This document shows, piece after piece, positions 14,357-22,822 of a stretch of DNA of 27,018 nucleotides. Source of the DNA: an uncultured Ruminococcus sp. GTDB lineage: Bacteria > Bacillota > Clostridia > Oscillospirales > Ruminococcaceae. How positions within the stretch are numbered: the first letter of the stretch is position 1; every line of letters begins with the position of its first letter. The stretch lies in contig UQQA01000018.1 of NCBI GenBank assembly GCA_900543105.1, positions 1 through 27,018 on the forward strand, in the 5' to 3' direction. Both the position numbers and the translations under genes were made by a program. Under the pieces are notes generated by a model. That model saw nothing but the letters and a program-made list of their open reading frames with translations. It searched no databases and had not been told where the DNA came from.

Positions 14357-15757
14357 GTGAGAAAGGTCAAAAAACCTGTCTTCTTCGTTGTATTACTGCT
14401 GATAGTGCTTTTCACTCTTTCCGTTTTCTTCGGATTCAGCACATATTACGGAGATATGAAAACAGTCCACATCAAGGGATTGGATAATATCCGTTTCGGT
14501 ATCGACATCAAGGGCGGCGTCGATGTTACATTCACCCCACCCGAGGACGTTGAAGCCACCGATGCGAATATGGACGCAGCAAAAGAAGTTATCGTACAAA
14601 GAATGGTAAACCTCGGTATCACCGACTATGAATGCTATATCGACTACGATAACAGCCGTATAATCGTCAGATTCCCGTGGAAAGACGGCGAGACTGACTT
14701 CGACCCCGAGGCAGCTGTAAAGGAACTTGGCGAAACTGCCGAACTTACATTCCGTGAGGGTCACGAGGTTGACGAACTCGGCGCTCCCGCAGGCATCACA
14801 GCTGAAAATGTTATTCTCGTAGGGTCGGATATCCAGGAAGCTTACAGAGCATACAACAGCCAGGACAACCAGTACGTTGTAAGCCTTACGCTTACAGATT
14901 CAGGCAAGGAAAAGTTCGCCGAAGCTACAGCAAAGCTTTACAAGGAAAATGGTGTTATCTCTATCTGGATGGACGATACCTGTATCTCCTATCCGACAGT
15001 AAGCGCAGTTATCACAGACGGCAGCGCTCAGATCAGCGGTAACTTTGACGCTGAAAGCTCCAAGGCTCTCGCAGACAAGATCAACTCGGGTGCACTTCCG
15101 TTCAAGCTTATCACAGCAAGCTTCTCAACTATTTCTCCGAGCCTTGGTTCGGGCGCACTTCACGCAATGATCATTGCAGGTATCATTGCATTTGCATTTA
15201 TCGCAGTTTACATCATCGCTATCTACAGACTGCCGGGCGTTGTTGCAACTATCGCTCTCGTTGGTCAGGTTGCCGGCACACTCGCATTTGTTTCCGGCTA
15301 CTTCGGATTTATGAACGGCTCTATCCTCACTATCCCGGGTATCGCAGGTATCATCCTTGCAGTCGGAATGGGCGTTGACGCGAACGTTATCACTTCCGAA
15401 CGTATCAAAGAAGAGCTTTTCAAGGGCAAGACGCTTGACGGTGCTATCGAATCGGGCTTCAAGTCTGCATTTTCCGCTATCCTCGACGGCAACGTTACAA
15501 TGGTTCTCGTTGCTATCATACTCATGGGTGCATTCGGCACTCCCGACAGCGTATTTTCAAAGATCCTCCACTTCGCATTCTTTATGTTCGGTCCATCGAC
15601 AGCAGGTACGATCTACTCGTTCGGCTTTACTCTCGTTTCGGGCGTAATCCTCAACCTTTTCTTCGGTGTATTCTGCTCAAGACTCATGCTCTCTTCCCTC
15701 TCAAAGTTCAAAGCTCTGAGAAATCCTGTTCTTTACGGAGGTAAGAAAAATGCATAA
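14357..15757 (+). CDS. secD: Protein translocase subunit SecD
   Basis: SecD assists Sec-dependent export from the outer face of the membrane using the proton motive force. The 466-residue product starts with GTG, well placed after AGGAGG. It has an N-terminal transmembrane helix (about 7-29), the P1 region entry FGIDIKGGVDVTF, a periplasmic-type domain to about residue 255, and a C-terminal block of five helices with IPGIAGIILAVGMGVDANVI and the ERIKEEL loop. The FGIDIKGG motif replaces the more usual LGLDLQGG, a normal Firmicute variant. It overlaps secF by eight bases, so the two remain separate proteins, unlike the SecDF fusion of Bacillus. Confidence 0.95.
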   Translation: MRKVKKPVFFVVLLLIVLFTLSVFFGFSTYYGDMKTVHIKGLDNIRFGIDIKGGVDVTFTPPEDVEATDANMDAAKEVIVQRMVNLGITDYECYIDYDNSRIIVRFPWKDGETDFDPEAAVKELGETAELTFREGHEVDELGAPAGITAENVILVGSDIQEAYRAYNSQDNQYVVSLTLTDSGKEKFAEATAKLYKENGVISIWMDDTCISYPTVSAVITDGSAQISGNFDAESSKALADKINSGALPFKLITASFSTISPSLGSGALHAMIIAGIIAFAFIAVYIIAIYRLPGVVATIALVGQVAGTLAFVSGYFGFMNGSILTIPGIAGIILAVGMGVDANVITSERIKEELFKGKTLDGAIESGFKSAFSAILDGNVTMVLVAIILMGAFGTPDSVFSKILHFAFFMFGPSTAGTIYSFGFTLVSGVILNLFFGVFCSRLMLSSLSKFKALRNPVLYGGKKNA

Positions 15758-16712
15758 GACTTTTAATTTTGATTTTATCGGAAAAAGAAAGCTTTTCTTC
15801 ACAATTTCAATTGTGCTGGTCGCATTCTCTATCCTCTCTACATTTATTTTCGGTGTTGACCTTGACATTCAGTTCAAGGGCGGTACTATCATCACCTACG
15901 TTTATGACGGTGACCTCGACTGTGACGGCTTTGTAAAGGACGCTAAAGATATCCTCGGCGGTATCGGCGTGCAGTACACAACGGGTGTTGACTTCTCCTC
16001 GGGCAAAAGCAACATTCAGCTCTCCCTCACATCTACTTCGGGACTTTCTTCCGACAAGCAGTTTGAGCTTACAAATGCCCTTACAGAAAAGTACGCAGAA
16101 AACAACATCGACCTTATCGAATCTTCGGACGTTTCACCGTCTTCGGGACGTGAATTCTTCCTTAAGTGTATCGTTGCCGTAATTCTTTCTTCTATCGTGC
16201 TTATCATTTATATTGCTATCCGATTCAAGAAAATCGGCGGCTGGCTCGCAGGTATCTGTGCAATTATCGCACTTCTTCACGACTGTATCATCGTTTATGG
16301 TACTTTCATCGTCTGCGGTATGCCTATCAACGCGAACTTTATGGCAGTTGTTCTTACGATCCTCGGTTATTCGATCAACAACACGATCGTTATCTACGAC
16401 AGAATCCGTGAGAATTCCAAGCTTTACGGCAAGAAGATGACAAGAGAAGAAAACGTAAACCTCAGCATCAACCAGAGCCTTACACGTTCGATCAACACTT
16501 CGCTGACGACCGTTGTTGCAATGCTCGCAGTTACTATCGTTGCCGCAGTTTACGGCGTAACCTCCATTATCTCGTTCTCACTCCCTGTTATGGTCGGTAT
16601 GATCGCAGGAACATACTCTTCTGTATGCCTTGTATCCGTACTCTGGTCATACTTTGAAGGCAAAAAGGACACTCACAAGGGTGCTCCAAAGGCTGCTGCA
16701 AAGCAGGCATAA
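15750..16712 (+). CDS. secF: Protein translocase subunit SecF
   Basis: SecF is the partner of SecD. The 320-residue protein has the first helix near residues 14-35, the family motif FGVDLDIQFKGGTIITYVYDG, an extracytoplasmic segment, and a C-terminal five-helix block containing ALLHDCIIVYGTF, ILGYSINNTIVIYDRIREN and TSLTTVVAMLAVTIVA. The NNTIVIYDRIREN loop is diagnostic. The start lies inside the end of secD, with the GGAGGT ribosome site inside secD. A strong terminator follows. Confidence 0.95.
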   Translation: MHKTFNFDFIGKRKLFFTISIVLVAFSILSTFIFGVDLDIQFKGGTIITYVYDGDLDCDGFVKDAKDILGGIGVQYTTGVDFSSGKSNIQLSLTSTSGLSSDKQFELTNALTEKYAENNIDLIESSDVSPSSGREFFLKCIVAVILSSIVLIIYIAIRFKKIGGWLAGICAIIALLHDCIIVYGTFIVCGMPINANFMAVVLTILGYSINNTIVIYDRIRENSKLYGKKMTREENVNLSINQSLTRSINTSLTTVVAMLAVTIVAAVYGVTSIISFSLPVMVGMIAGTYSSVCLVSVLWSYFEGKKDTHKGAPKAAAKQA

Positions 16713-16726
16713 GTCAAAACATACTC

Positions 16727-16765
16727 AAAGAGCAGTTTTTCAAACAGAGAAACTGCTCTTTTTTT
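16727..16765 (+). terminator. Rho-independent terminator after secF
   Basis: AAAGAGCAGTTT pairs with AAACTGCTCTTT around an 11-base loop, followed by a run of T to 16765. The next promoter begins 13 bases downstream. Confidence 0.92.
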
Positions 16766-16777
16766 GTTCAAAATGCC

Positions 16778-16806
16778 TTGACTTTATTGCTGTTTTATTC
16801 TATAAT
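16778..16806 (+). promoter_or_regulatory. Sigma-A promoter of glyS
   Basis: TTGACT (16778-16783) and TATAAT (16801-16806) are separated by 17 bases. The short leader has a 9-bp TTATTTTTC/GAAAAATAA hairpin (16833-16856) but no T-box elements. Confidence 0.85.
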
Positions 16807-16876
16807 TATAAGTGATAGTTTTTAGAAAATACTTATTTTTCCAAGGCGAAAAATAAAGATAAGGTGGTTTATAAAA

Positions 16877-18250
16877 ATGGCAGAAAAATCAATGGACAAG
16901 ATCGTTGCGCTCTGTAAGGGCAGAGGATTTGTTTACCCCGGCTCTGAAATTTACGGTGGTCTTGCAAACACTTGGGACTACGGTCCTCTCGGCGTTGAAC
17001 TCAAGAACAACATCAAAAAAGCATGGTGGAAGAAATTTGTTCAGGAAAGCCCTTACAATGTAGGACTTGACTCCGCTATACTTATGAATCCTCAGACTTG
17101 GGTAGCTTCGGGACACCTCGGCGGCTTCTCCGACCCACTTATGGACTGCAAAGCCTGCAAGACACGTCATCGTGCAGACAAGCTCATCGAGGATTTTGAC
17201 GGCACAAACACAGGTGGCTGGTCCAACGAACAGCTCGTTAATTACATCAAGGAAAAGGGCATCAAATGCCCTGTCTGCGGCAAGCATGACTTCACTGATA
17301 TCCGTCAGTTCAACCTTATGTTCAAGACATTCCAGGGCGTTACCGAGGATTCTAAGTCTGAAATTTACCTCCGTCCCGAAACAGCTCAGGGTATCTTTGT
17401 AAACTTCGCAAATATCCAGCGTACCACACGTAAAAAGGTTCCTTTCGGCGTTGGTCAGATCGGTAAATCTTTCAGAAACGAGATCACTCCCGGCAACTTC
17501 ATCTTCCGTGTCCGTGAATTCGAGCAGATGGAACTTGAATTCTTCTGCAAGCCCGGCACAGACCTCGAATGGTTCAGCTTCTGGAGAAAATACTGCAAGG
17601 ACTGGCTTCTCAGTCTCGGCATCAAGGAAGAAGATCTCCGTCTTCGCGACCATGATCCCGAAGAGCTTTGCTTCTACTCCAAGGCAACAACCGACTTCGA
17701 GTACAAGTTCCCATTCGGCTGGGGCGAGCTCTGGGGCATCGCAGACAGAACCGACTACGACCTCACACAGCACCAGAACGAAAGCGGCAAGTCGCTCGAA
17801 TACTTCGACCCAGATGACAATTCCAAGTACATTCCTTATGTTATCGAACCGTCACTCGGCGTTGAGCGTCTTTTCCTCACTATCGTTTGCAACGCTTACG
17901 ATGAGGAAACTATCGGCGAGGGCGATGTAAGAACGGTTATGCACCTCCACCCTGCCCTTGCACCTGTAAAGGCAGCGGTTCTTCCGCTCACAAAGAAGCT
18001 CAAAGAACCTGCAATGGAAGTTTACTCGATGCTTGCCAAGAAGTTCAATGTTGAATACGACGAAGCAGGTCAGATCGGTAAGCGTTACCGCCGTCAGGAC
18101 GAGATCGGTACTCCTTTCTGCATCACTTACGACTTCGATACACTCGAAAAGGACGGCTGCGTAACAGTTCGTGACCGTGACACAATGGAGCAGGAACGCG
18201 TTAAGATCGAAGACCTCGTTGCTTACCTCGACAAGAAGCTTGAATTCTGA
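16877..18250 (+). CDS. glyS: Glycine--tRNA ligase, alpha2 type
   Basis: This enzyme charges tRNA-Gly with glycine. The 457-residue protein is the single-chain homodimeric class II form: RGFVYPGSEIYGGLANTWDYGPLGVELKNN at the start, a zinc-site candidate of CKAC and CPVCGKHDF pairs (about residues 92-135), RPETAQGIFVNF, motif 2 around FRNEITPGNFIFRVREFEQMELE, motif 3 EPSLGVERLFL, and a C-terminal anticodon-binding domain (LTKKLKEPAMEVYSMLAKKF onward). It is not the alpha2beta2 GlyQ/GlyS type. The ribosome site is AAGGTGG. It has its own promoter and terminator, so it is a single-gene unit. Confidence 0.97.
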   Translation: MAEKSMDKIVALCKGRGFVYPGSEIYGGLANTWDYGPLGVELKNNIKKAWWKKFVQESPYNVGLDSAILMNPQTWVASGHLGGFSDPLMDCKACKTRHRADKLIEDFDGTNTGGWSNEQLVNYIKEKGIKCPVCGKHDFTDIRQFNLMFKTFQGVTEDSKSEIYLRPETAQGIFVNFANIQRTTRKKVPFGVGQIGKSFRNEITPGNFIFRVREFEQMELEFFCKPGTDLEWFSFWRKYCKDWLLSLGIKEEDLRLRDHDPEELCFYSKATTDFEYKFPFGWGELWGIADRTDYDLTQHQNESGKSLEYFDPDDNSKYIPYVIEPSLGVERLFLTIVCNAYDEETIGEGDVRTVMHLHPALAPVKAAVLPLTKKLKEPAMEVYSMLAKKFNVEYDEAGQIGKRYRRQDEIGTPFCITYDFDTLEKDGCVTVRDRDTMEQERVKIEDLVAYLDKKLEF

Positions 18251-18268
18251 TTCTAAGCTATAAATACA

Positions 18269-18305
18269 AAAGAGCAGATGTATGAACAAAACATACGTCT
18301 GCTTT
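18269..18305 (+). terminator. Rho-independent terminator after glyS
   Basis: AAGAGCAGATGTATG pairs with CATACGTCTGCTTT, with one wobble, around a 7-base loop and ends in T5. Confidence 0.88.
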
Positions 18306-18316
18306 TTGATTATAGA

Positions 18317-18346
18317 AAAAGCTCTGCGAACGAATGCAGAGCTTTT
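18317..18346. terminator. Second, bidirectional terminator-like hairpin
   Basis: An 11-bp perfect stem AAAAGCTCTGC/GCAGAGCTTTT (18317-18327 with 18336-18346) has A and T runs on both sides. It could end transcripts from glyS or from the opposing xre gene. A small inverted-repeat element starts two bases later. Confidence 0.7.
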
Positions 18347-18347
18347 A

Positions 18348-18449
18348 ATACTAAACACCAATAAAATACAGGAAAAAATCTGCGCCGAAATCACATATAT
18401 TCAAGATTGTCGGCTTGATTTTTTCCAAATTTTAAATGGAGTTTAGTAT
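18348..18449. mobile_element. 102-bp MITE-like inverted-repeat element (copy 1)
   Basis: The ends are ATACTAAACACCA (18348-18360) and the complement of ATACTAAACTCCA (18437-18449), and complementarity continues inward through GGAAAAAATC blocks and CGCCG/CGGC. The same element occurs in opposite orientation from 26904, with a different centre. Flanking dinucleotides are TA on both sides. No coding capacity. It lies seven bases from the 3' end of the xre gene. Confidence 0.8.
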
Positions 18450-18455
18450 AATATT

Positions 18456-18779
18456 TTATGCAATAGGATTCTTGGGTCTTCTTCCGCGCTTTGCCTTGGG
18501 TGCATTGAATTCTTCATCACGCTTCTTTGCAAGCTCATCAAAATCAGCCTTTTCCATAGCTTCCTTTGACCAGTTCTGAGTGCTGTCATCGGTAAGACCC
18601 ATAAGATAATCTATGCTTGTTTCATAAAAGATCGCAAGCTTTTCCATTATGACCAAAGACGGTTCAAGCTCACCCGTTTCATATCTCGAATATGTCTGCT
18701 GAGTACAGCCGAGATAATTTGCAAGATTTTTCTGCATCAGATCCTTGTCCTCTCTGATCGAACGTATTCTGAGTGTCAT
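18456..18779 (-). CDS. XRE-family helix-turn-helix transcriptional regulator
   Basis: The protein of 107 residues starts MTLRIRSIREDKDLMQKNLANYLG. A Cro/C1-type HTH spans about residues 5-60, with recognition helix TQQTYSRYETGELEPS and the usual closing TSIDYLMGLTDDST. A basic tail KRGRRPKNP resembles an AT-hook and could aid DNA binding. The ATG at 18777-18779 is chosen; an AAGGAG lies 14 bases upstream, which is wide, and a GTG four codons earlier would be too close to it. An AATAG/CTATT inverted repeat just upstream may be its operator. The target is unknown; the nearest candidate is the PTS gene upstream on the same strand. Confidence 0.9.
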   Translation of the reverse strand: MTLRIRSIREDKDLMQKNLANYLGCTQQTYSRYETGELEPSLVIMEKLAIFYETSIDYLMGLTDDSTQNWSKEAMEKADFDELAKKRDEEFNAPKAKRGRRPKNPIA

Positions 18780-19012
18780 AAAAACAACCACTGCTCCTTA
18801 TATCTAAAATAGTAATAGTATTCTGCTATTATTATCTCATATTCACGAAGCTAATCGTTTTATTACACCCACTGCGAATAATTTGTTAATAATTACGTTA
18901 ATATCGAAGTCAAATGTTAACAAAATAAGTTTGAGAAAACCTGCCGATCTGACCAAAAGTTAGAAATTTGTTCATTTATGTCTTTTCCGTTAACCAAGTC
19001 GACTTGTTTATA
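18780..19012. other. AT-rich intergenic region with palindromes
   Basis: About 230 bases without a gene. It contains TTTGTTAA/TTAACAAA inverted repeats (18882-18889 and 18917-18924), a perfect 12-base palindrome CAAGTCGACTTG (18995-19006), and an AATAG/CTATT repeat near the xre start. No promoter for xre could be fixed with confidence. No open frame with a ribosome site was seen. Confidence 0.5.
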
Positions 19013-19054
19013 CAAAAAAGCTTGCCGTAAATCAAATCCTCACAGTAAGCTTTT
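19013..19054 (-). terminator. Terminator after the PTS gene
   Basis: On the minus strand AAAGCTT pairs with AAGCTTT around a partly paired interior (CTGT/ACGG) and runs into T6. It lies just after the PTS stop codon. Confidence 0.75.
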
Positions 19055-19060
19055 CATATT

Positions 19061-21142
19061 TTATTCGATTTTATTTAACTTTAAAAGTTCTTCTCCGATC
19101 GATGTTTTACCCTCTTTGAGAAGCGTTATTTCTTCGTAATCGTCCGAGTTGCAGACGACTAAAACTGCCGTAGTATCGTAACCCTCGCCCGAAATTGCTT
19201 CATCATCGAATGTCAGAAGCGTGTCACCGACCTTTATCTTGTCACCGTCCCTGACGTGTGCTTCAAAAAATCTTCCGCCGAGCTTCACCGTGTCTATTCC
19301 AACGTGGATAAGCACTTCCGCACCGCTTTCCGAAACGATATTTACAGCGTGTTTAGTATCAAAGACGCTTTCTACGGTGCCATTGCAGGGCGAATATATC
19401 CGTCCGCATTCCGACTTTATCGCAAATCCTTTGCCGAGTGTTTCGGTCGAGAAAACCTCGTCTTTGACCTGCGAAAGAGGAATGACTTCGCCGCTTGTGA
19501 ATGCACACAGTATTTCGTGATCGGCTGAAAATGCCTTTTCTTCACGCACAAGAGCATCGTCAAAGCTGTCCGAAAGCGGATCATCCATATGATCTTCGAG
19601 CGCCGACTTTATTACTGAAACCTTTGGACCGAAAACTATCTGTATGCCGTTGCCCTTGCGGATAACGCCCGATGCTCCGCTCGCTTTGAGGGTGCTTTCA
19701 TCGGTGAGGTCGGTGTTTTTGACCGTTACACGAAGCCTCGTTGCACAGCAGTCAAGGTCGCTGATATTGTCCTTGCCGCCAAGCCCTTTGAGCAGAAGCT
19801 CGCTCGTTTTGTCACCGCTTTTCTTATTGTAATCCGCACGGGTGTAAAGCTTGACTTCGCCATTATCAACCTCGCGTCCCGGCGTTTTAAGGTCAAGCTT
19901 TGTTATCATAAAATAGAAAACGTAATAGTAAACAACGGCGTAGATAAGTCCGATTATCACTATCCATATCCAGTTCGTTTTTGCGTTGCCCTGCAAAATT
20001 CCGAACAGAGTAAGGTCGATAAGTCCGCCCGAAAATGTCATTCCCACGCCGACATTGAAAATGTGCATGAGCATATAGGAAAGTCCTGCGAGAACGCAGT
20101 GAACGCCGTACATCAGCGGTGCTGCAAAAAGAAACGTGAATTCGAGCGGCTCGGTTATGCCCGTTATCATCGAAGTAAGTGCCGCCGAAAGAAGCAGTCC
20201 ACCGACCGCTTTTTTCTTCTCGGGACGGGCGGCTCTGTACATTGCGAACGCCGCCGCAGGAAGCCCGAATATCATGAACGGGAATTTGCCCGTCATAAAT
20301 CTTGTTGCAGAAACGGAGAAAGGCTCTGCCGAATTTGAAGCAAGCTCGGCGAAGAAAATGTTCTGCGCACCCGAAACGAGAGTGCCGTCAATAAGCATCG
20401 AACCGCCCAGCTCCGTCTGCCAGAACGGCATATAGAAAACGTGGTGAAGTCCGAACGGTATCAGCGCACGTTCAATTATTCCGTATATCCAAGTGCCTGC
20501 GTATCCCGATTCAAGGACAAGCGTTCCGAGCCGTGAAATTCCCGTCTGAACCGGCTGCCAGATAAAGAACATCGCAGCTCCGACTATAAGATACACAACG
20601 CTGCAAACGATAGGCACGAATCTTGTTCCGCCGAAGAACGAAAGCACCTGCGGCAGTTCGGTCTTATAAAACCTGTTGTGGAGAGCCGCCACGCCAAGGC
20701 CAACGATTATACCGCCGAAAACGCCCATCTGAAGCGTAGTTATTCCGAGGACGCTCGCCGTCGAATTCGCGGGCAGCGCTTCAACACCACCCTTTGCTGT
20801 GATAAGTGCAGAAATTGCCGTATTCATCACAAGGTAGGATATTGCGCCCGAAAGAGCGGCAACCTCCTTTTCCTTTTTTGCCATACCTATAGCAACACCC
20901 ATTGCAAACAACAGCGCAAGATTGTCAAAAACGACACTTCCCGTTTTGCTCATTATTTCAAGTATTGTATAGAGAACTCCGCCCTCTTTTATCACCGAAG
21001 TCAGGTGATATGTTTCAAGCGTTGTTGCGTTCGTAAATGAACTTCCTATGCCGAGCAGCAGTCCCGCTATCGGCAGAAGTGCTATCGGGAGCATAAAAGA
21101 GCGCCCTACTCTCTGCAGGACGCTGAATATCTTATCTTTCAT
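19061..21142 (-). CDS. ptsG: PTS glucose-family transporter subunit IICBA
   Basis: This single protein imports and phosphorylates a hexose, probably glucose or N-acetylglucosamine. The 693 residues run IIC-IIB-IIA. The IIC membrane domain (about 1-400) starts MKDKIFSVLQRVGRSFMLP and includes FFGGTRFVPI and GITEPLEFTFLFAAP. The IIB domain (about 430-520) has the phosphorylation Cys466 in CATRLR. The IIA domain (about 550-693) has His598 (DTKHAVN) and phospho-His613 (IHVGIDTVKL). The ATG at 21140-21142 follows AAAGGATAAG; an in-frame upstream extension has no ribosome site. Gene symbol is by domain similarity, and exact sugar is uncertain. No antiterminator gene (glcT-like) is adjacent. Confidence 0.9.
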   Translation of the reverse strand: MKDKIFSVLQRVGRSFMLPIALLPIAGLLLGIGSSFTNATTLETYHLTSVIKEGGVLYTILEIMSKTGSVVFDNLALLFAMGVAIGMAKKEKEVAALSGAISYLVMNTAISALITAKGGVEALPANSTASVLGITTLQMGVFGGIIVGLGVAALHNRFYKTELPQVLSFFGGTRFVPIVCSVVYLIVGAAMFFIWQPVQTGISRLGTLVLESGYAGTWIYGIIERALIPFGLHHVFYMPFWQTELGGSMLIDGTLVSGAQNIFFAELASNSAEPFSVSATRFMTGKFPFMIFGLPAAAFAMYRAARPEKKKAVGGLLLSAALTSMITGITEPLEFTFLFAAPLMYGVHCVLAGLSYMLMHIFNVGVGMTFSGGLIDLTLFGILQGNAKTNWIWIVIIGLIYAVVYYYVFYFMITKLDLKTPGREVDNGEVKLYTRADYNKKSGDKTSELLLKGLGGKDNISDLDCCATRLRVTVKNTDLTDESTLKASGASGVIRKGNGIQIVFGPKVSVIKSALEDHMDDPLSDSFDDALVREEKAFSADHEILCAFTSGEVIPLSQVKDEVFSTETLGKGFAIKSECGRIYSPCNGTVESVFDTKHAVNIVSESGAEVLIHVGIDTVKLGGRFFEAHVRDGDKIKVGDTLLTFDDEAISGEGYDTTAVLVVCNSDDYEEITLLKEGKTSIGEELLKLNKIE

Positions 21143-21230
21143 AAAGCTTATCCTTTCAGAAAAAATATCATAATTAGTATGACAATTTCCGAAAAGATAA
21201 TTAATGTAAAATTTTGTATTTATAGAAAAA

Positions 21231-21797
21231 TTATCCGCGGTAAACAAAAACGGGGATCGGATAACAGTTCGTTCTGTTGGAAAAATCCGCTGTCACAACG
21301 GTAAATTCCGAGCTTTCTATCGACTTTGCATATTCAAGCAAAGCATCACGCTCCTCAAAACCGTTCTCCCTGCCATAGTAGATTATCATCGAAAGCAGAC
21401 CGCCCTCTTTGAGAAGCGAAAGAGATTTTTCGACTGCTTCAAGGCTCGATGCCTTTTCGGTGTGGACGTTGTGGTCGCCGCCGGGCAGCCAGCCGAAGTT
21501 GAACGTTATACAGGAAACGCTTTCGGGCGAAGCATATTTGTCCATATCCGTATGACTTCCGAGGACAAGCTCCGCTCTGTCGGAAAGCCCCCGTTCCGCA
21601 AGGAGCTGTGAGGTACTGTCGATAGCTGACTGCTGGATATCAAACGAAACCACCTTTCCGCTTTCGCCGACCAGCTCGCACAAAAATGCAGTATCGAAAC
21701 CTCGTCCTGCCGTTGCATCTATGCACATATCACCGCTTTTTACGACCTGAGAAATAACATTTTTGGAAATATCAAGTGCGCTTATCTGTTTTTTCAT
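21231..21797 (-). CDS. mnmM: tRNA 5-aminomethyl-2-thiouridine methyltransferase MnmM (YtqB family)
   Basis: The family, long called putative rRNA methylase or YtqB, methylates nm5s2U34 to mnm5s2U34 in tRNA in Gram-positive bacteria lacking MnmC. The 188-residue SAM-dependent enzyme has motif I IDATAGRGFDTAFL (residues 26-39), the acidic end of strand 2 in VSFDIQQSAI, TFNFGWLPGGDHNVHT with the family-specific NxGxLPGGD, and IYYGRENG. The ATG at 21795-21797 is preferred over one three codons upstream because AAAGGAA is correctly spaced. It has its own promoter and lies 88 bases upstream of the PTS gene. Confidence 0.9.
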   Translation of the reverse strand: MKKQISALDISKNVISQVVKSGDMCIDATAGRGFDTAFLCELVGESGKVVSFDIQQSAIDSTSQLLAERGLSDRAELVLGSHTDMDKYASPESVSCITFNFGWLPGGDHNVHTEKASSLEAVEKSLSLLKEGGLLSMIIYYGRENGFEERDALLEYAKSIESSEFTVVTADFSNRTNCYPIPVFVYRG

Positions 21798-21819
21798 TTT
21801 GACCATTCCTTTCCTATAA

Positions 21820-21848
21820 ATTGTACACTCTGAATAGAATTTTGTCAA
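21820..21848 (-). promoter_or_regulatory. Sigma-A promoter of mnmM
   Basis: Minus strand TTGACA (21843-21848) and TACAAT (21820-21825) have 17-base spacing. It is divergent from the pyridoxal kinase promoter 40 bases away. Confidence 0.8.
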
Positions 21849-21887
21849 GCTTAACGAAATGCCGAATAAGCTTTAACATAAAATCAT

Positions 21888-21916
21888 TTGACAGCATTGC
21901 TTTTTTATGATAAAAT
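21888..21916 (+). promoter_or_regulatory. Sigma-A promoter of the pyridoxal kinase-trmL operon
   Basis: TTGACA (21888-21893) and TAAAAT (21911-21916) are separated by 17 bases, 33 bases before the start codon. Confidence 0.8.
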
Positions 21917-21949
21917 TAAACTGAAGTAATATTGTTAGGAAGTATTTTT

Positions 21950-22810
21950 ATGTATCATAACTCGGTAAAAGTTGCCGCTATACATGACCTTTCGGGCATA
22001 GGAAGATGCTCGCTCACGGTCATTCTGCCGACCCTTTCGGCGCAGGGAATACAGGTCTGCCCCGTCCCGACGGCTATTCTTTCCGCACACACGGGCGGCT
22101 TCGGCGAAGTCGTAATGCGTGACCTCACCGATTATATTCTCCCCGCACTTGAACATTATAAACAGCTCAACTACAAATTCGACTGCGTTTACAGCGGCTT
22201 TCTTGCTTCAAACGAACAGATAGATCATTGTATGGACTTTTTTGAGCATTACAAGGATTCGCTCAAAGTCGTTGACCCCGTTATGGCTGACAACGGAAAG
22301 CCGTACAAGACCTGCACCGCCGAGCTTCAGAACGGTATGGGCAGGCTCGTTGAGGTCGCTGATATTATCACGCCGAACATTACCGAGGCGGCTATTCTTC
22401 TCGGCGAAGAACCTTATCAGCCTGAGCTTACGGCACAGCAGGCGAAGAGCTTTCTCGTCCGTCTGAGCGAAAAAGGTCCGAAAATAGTCGTTATAACGAG
22501 CGTTTTCTCGAACGGAACTTACTGCAACATCGGATATGAGCGTGAACACAGCAAATTCTGGCGTGTTCGTTACAAGCACATAAACGCAAACTACCCCGGA
22601 ACGGGTGATATATTTGCATCTGTCCTCACGGGTTCGATACTCCGAGGTGACAGCCTGCCTATCGCTATGAACCGTGCAACTGCTTTCCTTGAACTTGCGA
22701 TAAAGACAACGAGCAGTTACTACACCGATACCCGTGACGGTATCATGCTCGAAAGCTGCCTTGATTATCTTATCAATGACCCCGTTTTGTGCGATTATGA
22801 GCAATTCTAA
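21950..22810 (+). CDS. pdxY: Pyridoxamine/pyridoxal kinase
   Basis: This ribokinase-family enzyme phosphorylates pyridoxal and related vitamers in vitamin B6 salvage. The 286-residue product shows VAAIHDLSGIGRCSLTVILPTLSAQG, PTAILSAHTGGFGEV, YSGFLASNEQI, VVDPVMADNG, ITPNITEAAILLG and the catalytic anion-hole motif YPGTGDIFASVLTG. The ATG at 21950 follows TAGGAAG; the open frame upstream lacks a ribosome site. trmL starts 12 bases after its stop, so they form an operon. The symbol is by resemblance; pdxK would serve equally. Confidence 0.9.
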   Translation: MYHNSVKVAAIHDLSGIGRCSLTVILPTLSAQGIQVCPVPTAILSAHTGGFGEVVMRDLTDYILPALEHYKQLNYKFDCVYSGFLASNEQIDHCMDFFEHYKDSLKVVDPVMADNGKPYKTCTAELQNGMGRLVEVADIITPNITEAAILLGEEPYQPELTAQQAKSFLVRLSEKGPKIVVITSVFSNGTYCNIGYEREHSKFWRVRYKHINANYPGTGDIFASVLTGSILRGDSLPIAMNRATAFLELAIKTTSSYYTDTRDGIMLESCLDYLINDPVLCDYEQF

Positions 22811-22822
22811 GGAGCGTTGCAG

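Noticed and set aside
16889..17773. A 294-codon open frame antisense to glyS
   Set aside because: It is a shadow of glyS: it has no ribosome site, its composition mirrors the sense codons, and glyS is unmistakable.
18348..18449. CRISPR-like repeat
   Set aside because: There is one unit with inverted arms and no regularly spaced direct repeats.
21172..21179. ATTAGTAT near the PTS start as another element end
   Set aside because: No matching partner arm is nearby, so the octamer is likely chance in AT-rich DNA.
21143..21247. Longer PTS start overlapping mnmM
   Set aside because: The 35 extra codons are Asn/Phe/Tyr-rich and lack a ribosome site; the MKDKIFSVLQ start is typical of IIC domains.
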